From Bos javanicus (lineage: Eukaryota > Chordata > Mammalia > Artiodactyla > Bovidae), in contig NC_083877.1 of assembly GCF_032452875.1 (NCBI RefSeq), positions 51,633,724 through 51,697,723 on the forward strand: a stretch of DNA of 64,000 nucleotides, in the 5' to 3' direction. Under the pieces are notes generated by a model, which did no database searches, had not been told where the DNA came from, and worked only from the letters and a program-made list of their open reading frames with translations. Every line of letters starts with the position of its first letter. Within the stretch, counting starts at the first letter, position 1. The position numbers and the translations under genes were made by a program. Shown piece after piece: positions 13,201-25,200 of the stretch.

Positions 13201-16200
13201 CATCTGAATGGATTCTCCGTAGTTTCTCTACATAGACAATGTATATCTCACACACAGAAATGGAATAACATTTCCTTCACTCCAACCTAAACTCTGACTC
13301 AAGAAATCATCCTCTTTGATTCTTATCCATTCGCAAGTTCAGGCAGAGGGCTTGTTCTGGGGGTAGGCTGATGCTATCCCCAGCTGACTTTCCTGTAGCA
13401 GCAACAACCACACATATTGAACACTTGTCAGATGCTATCATATGGATAATTACACGCACTTGATCCTCCTAAGAAACCGGTGAGATGGGTCCTACTCCAG
13501 TTAACTGGTGGGGAAACTGAGAAGTCAAGTAACAGTTTATGGTCACATGGTTAATAAGTGGTAGGTCTCAGATTCAAATCCAAGCTTATTTGAACTCTAG
13601 GGCCTATGTTCTATGTTTTTACTTTTCTAGGTTTTCTTTACCAAGTTTATAAAGGTTTTCTCTGCCTTAGACAGCAGGTGAAAATATTTCAAAAGTCGTC
13701 TTTGAACATATGGGCTTGATTCCTAGGGATGAAGGACACACGTGTGAAGAGTACAGATGACATTTAGTGTGTGTGTTAGGGGGATTAGAGTGACTGTCAG
13801 TGTAACCACACTGAAATGTGGACCTCTGGGTTATGGGAATAGCTATAAACAAAGCAGTGATAATGATGATGGTGATGATGACACTTTGCCATTTGACTCC
13901 ACACACAACCTATTGATAAGCTTTGTTTTTGGAAGCCTCCCTCCTCTCATTGCCTCCAGGAAGAAAGTTGTGCTTTTCCTGAATCTCTAAGCCAAGGTGG
14001 GCTTGCAGTGGGGAGGGATTCTGACTGCTGGCTAAACTATGAGGGCCCTGTCTTCACCTGACTCTGCCCCTCAGGGGCTCATATGAACAAGAAAATGTCA
14101 ATGCATCAAAGCACAGGTGACTTCCTGAAGACTTACACATGCATCACATCTTTTGTTTTGCTTTTAAATCTAAGAGAGTCATAATTCTGGAGACTGGCAA
14201 GAGTACCGCTTACTAGGAAGCTGGAAACAGGGCTTAGAAGAGGGGGCCACACAGGGCAGGGGAAAAGGTCCTGGAGCCAGCCCTGTTTCTCTTTTCCAGA
14301 GGCTAGTTGGAGGATCACCGCCACCCAGCCAGCCTGGAGGGAGCCAGTGTGAAAGGACCCGGGGACATAAGAAATCACCTCCAATCAAAAATATCTCCCC
14401 TCAGATGAGTCCGCCAATGGGAGAGTTATTATTTAGCAAGCTCCTCTTCCAAAATAAAACTTGCTGTAGGTTTAAAGCATAAAAGATTTATGCTTTTAGT
14501 CTCTCAAAAGCACTCTGAGGCCAGAACTATTATTCACCTTGAGCTTCCCATACCAAAAGGCACTTAGTAGGTGTTCAAGATATGAACGTTGGGGATATAA
14601 ATAGCCAGAGGTCTTTATTGAGATAGCTCAGGCTACAAAGATCTACAGAGGGAAAGCTGTTTGGGGGTCAGAGAGGGTGTGTCTGGGAGGGCGCTTTGCA
14701 AAGCATTGAGGAGAGTTTCTCTTTGCAGAGATGTGTGATCACTCGGCTCACCCCTACCTGAAAGACAAAAAAAACAGAGCAGCACTGCGGAAGAAACAGG
14801 AGTGTTACAGTTGGAGAGGGCCACGCTCATATCTTGGCCCTGTCGAAGTGGCTGTGATGATCAGATTATCCACATAAAGACCCGGATGGATGGAGCTGAA
14901 GCCCAGGAGGAGGCCTGAGATGAAAGCCTTACATGAGCAAGGTGATCAGGTTCAGGGTTCTGTCCTAGACGAGTCCCCTTCTCCCTGCCACCCGCAGACA
15001 ACTCTATGATGGAGATAATCCTACTATTTTAGCTCTCATTAAGCAATCTTGCTTTTTTCTGGAGATTTTTATTGCCTATAAAATGCTGCATCAGAAACAG
15101 CTGCCCTGATCTAGGTACAAGTCAGCAGAGCAAATGCTGAGTGTGGGGTGGTGCATAATCAAGGCATTGCGAGTTCTGATTGGCCAGATTGGATTGCCAG
15201 ACTCCTGGCAAGCTCACAAGGGAGCAGGGTAGGTGACTCCTGTGCAGAGAAGTAACGCTTTATGTTCCAAAACCAGAGGTCAGCTGACCTTCCCAGTCTG
15301 GACCACAAAGTGGGGTCCCATTTATGTTTATGCCTAATATACATTGGTTATTTTTGGAATTCCCAAAGAGGGCCTCACAAGTGTCCACAAATCAGTATGT
15401 TGGTTGCAGCCACTATGAGAGAATCACCACCGCACCGCCCCCCCCCCATCTTCCTCTCCTATTCCCGGGCTGTTAAAGCCAATACTGAGTCTGCACTGAT
15501 GTCATCACTGGGCCAGGGTGTTATCTGTGCCTGTTTCCCCCATTTCCCTGGGAGCCTGAATAGTGCTTAGTTCCAAACAGAGATGGGAAATAAGCTCCCT
15601 TTCCCCAGCTCAACACTGCCATCCCAGGTGGCTCAATGGCAAAGAATCTGCCTGCCAATGCAAAAGACATGGGTTCAATCCCTGGGTCAGGAAGATCCCC
15701 TGGAGAAGGAAACAGCAACCCACTCGATATTCTTGCCTGGAGAATTCCATGGACAGAGGAGCCTGGCGGGCTATAGTCCATCGAGTTGCAAAGAGTTGGA
15801 CACGACCTGGTGACTAAACAACAGCAATAGCTGCCTTCTATTAGCCAGGCTCAGAAACTGTTCTCCTTGCATTTGGGGATCTCACAGTCTCTCTGAAACA
15901 ATTTGGACAGCTCCTGAGCCTTGCTCAGAAACAGCCCTTCATGAAAACAGTCCGCTTACTCCTCTGAGTGCAGGAGTTAACCAACCCCAGGCTAAAGGCC
16001 AGATGGGAAGATCTCACACCATCTTTCACTCCCTCTTCTCCTTCCTGCTGGTATCTGCCCCTTTTCCTCCCATGATAACTCCAAATATATCAGTGTATGC
16101 AAACAGACATTGACAGGGGTGGTGGTGAAGTGTCAGCTACATTGGTAAGGTCTGGGACCAATTTATCCTAAGTAAATATTTGATGATATTCAATTCAGGG

Positions 16201-19200
16201 AGTTATGTAGGTGAAATACGGCAAAACCACATCTCCACCTTTAAAAAGTAGCTGAGAATATGCCTACATTTATATTGCATGGTTTGTGGAAACCACACTT
16301 GTCTGAATGCAGTTGGGAGGGTGTGGGGAGAGGCAATGGAGCATTCTGCATGCTTGTTTGAAGGCAAGAAGGTATTCTGTCTCTGGTGTCAAGGCCTGCA
16401 CTGTCATCTAGCCTTGGCCCATTCAGGGTGGCCCCTTGGTTATTTTTGCATCTTGGGTAGGCAGTAGAGTGTGGGGATCACCGCAAAGGCTCAGCATGAG
16501 TTTGAACAGAAACACTGCTCCTACTTAACAAACCACATACATGGGAATCTGTAACCTGGACTGCCTTAGGATCTGAGTGCCCCTATGATACGGAAAGGCT
16601 GCCAGCCAGCAAACGACTGTTCCGAGTACCCAGTCCCCGGAGGCTCTGAGGGGGTCTGGGCAGTCATTCTTCAGTGCTATAGTGGCAGTGCTTGTCACCA
16701 GTCCAGCCAACTCACCTGCAGGATCCTCCCCTGGACCGTCCTGCCCTGTACTGGACCTGTACAGCCCTGTCTAAACTGCCTTTCCCATGATAGATCATTG
16801 GAAGTGTTGTTTAGTAATTGGGACCTATGCTTTGCTGTCTCATGGACCTGGGCCAAATCTTTGATTTGCCTTTTTACCAGCTGTGGGATGTCTGGAAATT
16901 AATTTAACCCCTTGGGGGCTTCCCAGATGACACAGTGGTAAAGAATCTGCCTGCCATTGCAGGACACACAAGAGACACAGGTTCGATCCCTGGGTCAAGA
17001 AGATCCCCTGGAGTAGGAAATGGCAACCTGTTCCAGTATTCTTGTCTGGGGAATCCCATGAACAGAGGAGCCTGGTGGGCTATATATAGTCCATGGGGTT
17101 GCAAAGACATGACTGAGCACAAACCCAAAGCAAAAAGCAAAAATCTTCAGGCCTCCAGTTTTCTCTGTAGAATGGACAGTAATACCTGCCTCAGAGTGCT
17201 GCTGCAGAAGAGAGAGGAGGTGTTACAGAAGAGAGAGGAGATAAATTGTATACAGCACCCCATACAGTGCCCAGCACACTGGGGTCCCCATCTTCCCTTA
17301 TCACCAACAGTCTTACCTTAGTGTTCTGAGTCCCCAAGACAAGGCTGCTAAAGATTCCACAATCTTTGGGAAGTGGATCATTTTCACACTTCCTTCCTAA
17401 GGTCCCAGGCTGCATTAAGTATCATTTCATTTTGCTTCTCAGAACCTCAAGAATTGCTTTTAATTAGTCTACCACTCAGGGCAGGTTGGACCAAGACCTC
17501 TTAATTAGCCCTGCGCCTCCATGAAAGTACCAGCTACTTTGCAAATGGCCCAGGGCTCTCTGTGATTGCTCGGATAAAGGTCTGGGGAACTGCCTCTGTT
17601 GGAGTGATCTTCATGGGTCATTCACAGAATATCTGGGAAGTGGTTTTCAAGCGTAAGATGGAGCTTATAAAAGAATGTATTGACAGGTGAAGAATACGAT
17701 TCAGTGGCCGGATTTAGGAATCAGTCAGTTCTGAGTTCCAGCCCTCATCTCTGTCTCTTGCTGCAGGTTGACAAAGCGGCAGGTCACTTAGCATTTATTT
17801 GCTGGCCGTTTAAAATTGGTCATTTATAAAAATAGAATCAAAGATATTCTTGCAGGACTGCTGAGGTCTAAAACAGTTAAGGTATGTAAAGCACCCAAAA
17901 CAGTGATAGTACACTGGGATGGCTGGGTTAGTAGTGGTTGTCATTGTTTCTGGTACTTACCAGAGACACCTGCACTCACATAAATGGCCATTGCAACTGC
18001 CATTGAAAATCCAGTATTGATAGTGATGATTCCTCCAAAGTGTCCTCGACTGAGAACAGCTTGGGCAACAGAACCACATCCAAGGACCTGGAATGAGAGG
18101 AAACTCAACAAGTGAGTGAAGATGGCCACCATCAAAGACAACGGGAAGTCACAGTAACAAGAAGCATTTTTCAAGCACATTCACAAACCAGGCTGCCACA
18201 GGCCTCATATAAATCAGCTTATAATCTTCCAACTGTGCGCAGGTAGCAAAATGCTGGTCCCAAGGCTGCATCTGGATTATGGATGAGTTTTGTTAGGCCT
18301 TCATAGTGTTAAACTTTTTAATGAATCTATAAATTGGGTAATTTGGTAATCATTTCATTATACATAAATATCTAATCATTATAAAACTGAAACTATGGAC
18401 TTCCCTGGTGGCTCAGATGGTAAAGCATCTGCCTACAATGCGGGATACCTGGGTTCAGTCCCTGGGTCAGGAAGATCTCCTGGAGAAGGAAATGGTAACC
18501 CACTCCAGTATTCTTGCCTGGAAAATCCCATGGACCAAGAAGCCTGGTAGGCTACAGGCCATGGGGTCGCAAAGAGTCGGACACGACTGAGCAACTTCAC
18601 TTTTACTTTCTTTCACTTTTGTATGTCAATTATACTTCAAAAAGAAAGGGCGAGAGGAAGGGAGGGTAGAAGTTGTGGAAAGAAAGGAACGTTTGATGAG
18701 GGAGGTTTATTGGGAAAGATGAAACAGTTGCATAAATTTCAACAGGACAACACACAACCATTGGCCATCCTCATGCTGTGGTTTAAAGAGCCAGTGTGGT
18801 CCTGAAGGAATGTCTGGGGCTGTAGGATCATTAGATCATTGCTCCTAGATGTCAAATAGCCAAATTTTTTCTAGACTACAGATCCCAGTTTGGGTTTCTT
18901 AACTAAAGAATAGCACCAACTGGAGGGAGGACTCAGTATCAAGTAATGGATATGATTTGAGGGTATGTGAAGCAAGATGAGAAAACCAGACCACCTGACC
19001 TGCCTCTTGAAAAACTTATATGCAGGTCAGGAAGCAACAGTTAGAACTGGACATGGAACAACAGACTGGTTCCAAATAGGAAAAGGAGTACGTCAAGGCT
19101 GTATATTGTCACCCTGCTTATTTAACTTATATGCAGAGTATATCATGAGAAACGCTGGACTGGAAGAAACCTAAGCTGGAACCAAGATTGCTGGGAGAAA

Positions 19201-22200
19201 TATCAGTAACCTCAGATATGCAGATGACACCACCCTTATGGCAGAAAGTAAAGAACTAAAAAGCCTCTTGATGAAAGTGAAAGTGGAGAGTGAAAAAGTT
19301 GGCCTAAAGCTCAACATTCAGAAAATGAAGATCATGGCATCTGGTCCCATCACTTCATGGGAAATAGATGGGGAAACTGTGGAAACAGTGTCAGACTTTA
19401 TTTTTGGGGGCTCTAAAATCACTGCAGATGGTGACTGCAGCCATGAAATTAAAAGATGCTTACTCCTTGGAAGGAAAGTTATGACCAACCTACATAGCAT
19501 ATTCAAAAGCAGCAACATTACTTTGCCAACAAAGGTCTGTCTAGTCAAGGCTACGGTTTTTCCAGTGGTCATCTATGGATGTGAGAGTTGGACCGTGAAG
19601 AAAGCTGAGCGCCGAAGAATTGATGCTTTTGAAGTGTGGTGTTGGAGAAGACTCTTGAGAGTCCCTTGGACTGCAAGGAGATCCCACCAGTCCATTCTGA
19701 AGGAGATCAGCCCTGGGATTTCTTTGGAAGGAATGATGCTAAAGCTGAAACTGCAATACTTTGGCCACCTCATGCGAAGAGTTGACTCATTGGAAAAGAC
19801 TCTGATGCTGGGAGGGATTGGGGGCAGGAGGAGAAGGGGACGACAGAGGATGAGATGACTGGATGGCATCACTGACTCGATGGACGTGAGTCTGAATGGA
19901 CTCCGGGAGTTGGTGATGGACAGGGAGGCCTGGCGTGCTGTGATTCATGGGGTCACAAAGAGTCAGACACGACTGAGCGACTGAACTGAAACTGAAGCAA
20001 GTTTTCAGAAACAAATGTATTCAAGGAACAAGAGACGAAGAATAGGAAGGCTTCTTATCAGGATGATAATAACCAACTTCGGTGTCTCTTCACAAAAGGA
20101 TGAGAAGGGAACTCTGAACCTGAAATAAGAGAGGATGCACATCAACCATTTCCTGATAGTGATGAATTAATTCTAAATAGCTCCCTTGGGGCTCATTTGT
20201 GAAGTCCTTTAAAGAAATATGATTTACAAACAAGGGATGTTTAACACATATAGAATGGTTTTGTTTTACTCCTCCCTGAAGGCAGAGAAATTACTAGATG
20301 ATCTTTTAACATCCCCTCCAGTCCCTGATTCTAAGATATATCAACTTAACTCTAACTGGTGGACAGTAGGGAGAAGGAGGACCTGCCATCTGGAGGGATG
20401 CTCCAGGGCTGCACATCACAGGCATGGGGCCGTCTCTGATGTTAATCACAGATCTGGCTCCAGACCCTGTACTGAGAGCCAAGTTAAGTTGTAGCAGGAA
20501 CATGGTTCCCTTTCCCTATTTTAAGAAATGAAATATTCCTCTGAGTCCATCTCACAGCCTACCAATTCCACCTAGACTTGACATTCGTTTTTCTAGAATC
20601 CTTATCTGTTATAATAAATGTCAGAATTAAAACCACACTGCTGTCTTTCTTTTTAATTTAAGATCAATTAAATGCCCTAAGTACAACTTCCAAGCTAACT
20701 ATCATTTAGGCAGCCTTTCCTGAAAAGAGGCAAAAAACAAAACAAAACATTCCTGATAGCTTAGAAGACCTGATTTAGACAACCCGGGTAAGGAGAGACA
20801 CACTCAAACACGGGCCAGTCCTGAGCTATTAACACTTTCCAAATAAACTTCTTCCTTCTTTTATAGTGTGATATTCATAGACTTGTGATATTCTACAGGG
20901 GGTGTAAAAGCTTTAAAAGGTCTGAGTGGACCTGGAGAGGCTTCTGTTCTGTCAAACTTCATTGTGATTAATACTGTCCTCTTCCACCCTAGATGCTGAA
21001 ATTGCTTTTTTGTTCTTTTCTAGGGAGGATAACTGATGGCATCACCGACTCAATGGACATGAGTTTGACCAAGCTCCAGGAGTGTGTGATAGACAGGGAA
21101 GCCTGGCGTGCTGCAGTCCATGGGGGTCACAAAGAGTCAGACACTACTGAGCACTGAACAAAACTGAACTGATGCTGTGCACTGCAGGAAATGAGCAGGA
21201 GGAGAAATAAACAAGGTAAGCACTTCAGTTTGCCTAGTCTGAAATTACTATTCAGAAGATTTCAGCCCATGTTGACATCATTTCTTCCTAATTTTTAAAT
21301 ACTCTTACTATAGCCTGAAAATTAATAAGGCAGACCAGTAATTGCCTGCTAGGATCTTTTCTTGCCTGCTTCCTCTCTCCTGCATTCACAGCACCAGGGA
21401 AGTAGACCTTGGATATCCTGATGTTATCATACTCTGATCACTAGGGAATTGGTCACTCACCCTTGTTTCCTTCTTCTGTGTGCCCACTGTAATTTTCTTC
21501 TTTAAAAAAATGAGAGCACTGTCATTTATAGTATTACTGATAGAACTTCCAACATGATTCCATGCTCTAACCATTAAGAACTGCCTTATTGTTCCCCTTC
21601 TTAGACACAGAAAGAGACATGCTGTCTCGATTTCTTTGGTCTTCGCTATCAAGAAATCTTTTTTGGACTCATCACTCTTTCATAGTCTTCTCACTAAACC
21701 TAATCTTTTCTCTCTGTAATTCATTTGTACTGTCCCTACTGAACAATTTGTGTTTAGCTGTTTTCCAAGTGCCTGATCCTGATTTCCTTATCTAGAAAAC
21801 AATCTCTTAGATTCCTTTGCATACCAACAGGCGATAGTATGCTCAGTTCAGTTCAGTCGCTCAGTTGTGTCCGACTCTTTGTGACCCCATGAATCGCAGC
21901 ATGCCAGGCCTCCCTGTCCATCACCAACTCCCGGAATTTACTCAAACTCACGTCCATCGAGTCCGTGATGCCATCCAGCCATCTCATCCTCTGTCTTCCC
22001 CTTCTCCTCCTGCCCCCAATCCCTCCCAGCATCAGCATCTTTTCCAATGAGTCAACTCTTTGCATGAGGTGGCCAAAGTACTGGAGTTTTAGATTCAGCA
22101 TCCGTCCTTCTAATGAACACCCAGGACTGATCTCCTTTAGAATGGACTGGTTGGATCTCCTTGCAGTCCAAGGGACTCTCAAGAGTCTTCTCCAACACCA

Positions 22201-25200
22201 CAGTTCAAAAGCATCAATTCTTCAGCCCTCAGCTTTCTTCACAGTCCAACTCTCACATTCATACATGACCACTGGAAAAACCATAGCGTTGACTAGATGG
22301 ACCTTTGTTGGAAAGTAATGTCTCTGGTTTTTAGTATGCTATCTAGGTTGGTCATAACTTTCCTTCCAAGGAGTAAGCATCCTTTAATTTCATGGGTGTG
22401 GATGAAGCCTGCAAATCACTGCACCATCTGTAGTGGTTTTGGAGCCCAAAAAAATTAAGTCTGACACTGTTTCTACTGTTTCCCCATCTATTTCCCGTGA
22501 AGTGATGGGACCAGATGCCATAATCTTAGTTTTCTGAATGTTGAGCTTTAGGCCAACTTTTTCACTCTCCTCTTTCACTTTCATCAGGAGGCTCTTTAGT
22601 TCCTCTTCACTTTCTGCCATAAGGGTGGTGTCATCTGCATATCTGAGGTTATTGATATTTCTCCCAGATATCTTGATTCCAGCTTGTGCTTCTTCCAGCT
22701 CAGTGTTTCTCATGATGTACTCTGCATAGAAGTTAAATAAGCAGGGTGACGATATACAGCCTTGAAATACTCCTTTTCCTATTTGGAACCAGTCTGTTGT
22801 TCCATGTCCAGTTCTAACTGTTGCTTCCTGACCTGCATACAGGTTTCTCAAGAGGCAGGTCAGGTGGTCTGGTATTCCCATCTTGTTAAGAATTTTCCAC
22901 AGTTGATTGTGACCCACACAGTCAAAGGCTTTGGCATAGTCAATAAAGCAGAAATAGATGTTTTTCTGGAACTCTCTTGCTTTTTCCATGATCCAGCGGA
23001 TGTTGGCAATTTGGTCTCTGGTTCCTCTGCCTTTTCTAAAACCAGCTTGAACATCTGGAAGTTTATGGTTCACGTATTGCTGAAGCCTGGCTTGGAGAAT
23101 TTTGAGCATTACTTTACTAGCGTGTGAGATGAGTGCAATTGTGTGGTAGTTTGAGCATTCTTTGGCATTGCCTTTCTTTGGGATTGGAATGAAAACTGAC
23201 CTTTTCTAGTCCTGTGGCCACTGCTGAGTTTTCCAAATTTGCTGGCATATTGAGTGCAGCACTTTCACAGCATCATCTTTCAGGATTTGAAATAGCTCAA
23301 CTGGAATTCCATCACCTCCACTAGCTTTGTTTGTAGTGATGCTTTCTAAGGCCTGCTTGACTTCACATTCCAGGATGTCTGGCTCTAGTTGAGTGATCAC
23401 ACCATCGTGATTATCTGGGTCATGAAGCTCTTTTTTGTATAGTTCTTCTGTGTATTCTTTCCACCTCTTCTTAATATCTTCTGCTTCTGTTAGGTCCATA
23501 CCATTTCTGACCCTTATCGAGCCCATCTTTGCATGAAATGTTCCCTTGGTATCTCTAATTTTCTTGAAGAGATCTCTAGTCTTTCCCATTCTGTTGTTTT
23601 CCTCTATTTCTTTGCATTGATCGCTGAGGAAGGCTTTCTTATCTCTTCTTGCTATTCTTTGGAACTCTGCATTCAGATGCTTATATCTTTCCTTTTCTCC
23701 TTTGCTTTTCACTTCTCTTCTTTTCACAGCTATTTGTAAGGCCTCCTCAGGCAGCCATTTTGCTTTTTTGCATTTCTTTTTCTTGGGGATGGTCTTGATC
23801 CCTGTCTCCTGTACAATGTCACGAACCTCCGTCCATAGTTCATCAGGCACTCTATGTATCAGATCTAGGCCCTTAAATCTATTTCTCACTTCCACTGTAT
23901 AATCATAAGTGATTTGATTTAGGTTATACCTGAATGGTCTAGTGGTTTTCCCTACTTTCTTCAATTTAAGTCTAAATTTGGCAATAAGGAGTTCATGATC
24001 TGAGCCACAGTCAGCTCCCGGTCTTGTTTTTGCTGACTGTATACAGCTCTCCATCTTTGGCTGCAAAGAATATAATCAATCTGATTTTGGTGTTTACCAT
24101 CTGGTGATGTCCATGTGTAGAGTCTTCTCTTGTGTTGTTTGAAGAGGGTGTTTGCTATGACCAGTGCGTTCTCTTGGCCAAACTCTATTAGCCTTTGCCC
24201 TGCTTCATTCTGTACTCCAAGGCCAAATTTGTCTGTTACCCCAGGTGTTTCTTGACTTCCAACTTTTGCATTCCAGTCCCCTATAATGAAAAGGACATCT
24301 TTTTGGGGTGTTAGTTCTAAAAGGTCTTGTAGGTCTTCATAGAACAGTTTAACTTCAGCTTCTTCAGCATCACTGGCTGGGGCATAGGCTTGGATTACTG
24401 TGATATTGAATGGTTTGCCTTGGAGACGAACAGGGATCATTCTGTCGTTTTTGAGATTGCATCCAAGTACTGCATTTTGGACTCTCTTGTTGACTGTGAT
24501 GGCTACTCCATTTCTTCTAAGGGATTCCTACCCACAGTAGTAGATATAATGGTATTCTGAGTTAAATTCACCCATTCCAGTCCATTTTAGTTTGCTGATT
24601 CCTAGAATGTCGATGTTCACTCTTGTCATCTCCTGTTTGACCACTTCCAATTTGCCTTGATTCATGGACCTGACATTCCAGGTTCCTATGCAAAATTGCT
24701 CTTTACAGCATCGGACCTTGTTTCTATCACCAGTCACATCCACAACTGGGTATTGTTTTTGCTTTGGCTCCATCCCTTCATTCTTTCTGGAGTTATTTCT
24801 CCACTGATCTCCAGTAGTGTATTGGGCACTTACCGACCTGGGGAGTTCCTCTTTCAGTATCCTATCATTTTGCCTTTTCATACTGTTCATGGGGTTCTCA
24901 AGGCAAGACTACTGAAGTGGTTTGCCATTCCCTTCTCCAGTGGACCACATTCTGTCAGTATGCTAATCTGTTCTGTTTCCTTGGTTGGTGTGTTTCCCAA
25001 GTCTACCACCACTCCTTCTGTGCCTGCCATCCACAGACCTCCACTGTCTCTTCTATCTTCATGCCAGGATCCAGCACCTACTTTCTCCAGAAGACTTAGA
25101 AAATCACAAAACCATGTAGGGGAGGGAGGGTATTACAAAGCCATGGATCTAGTCTTCACTGTGCTGCCCAAAATCCTCTTTCATATTCTCCCAATTCTTT

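Noticed and set aside
23206..24440. Long minus-strand frames (286 and 159 codons) that look like a working endonuclease-reverse transcriptase
   Set aside because: They are segments of one Bov-B ORF separated by frameshifts and a stop. The element is inactive as it stands.
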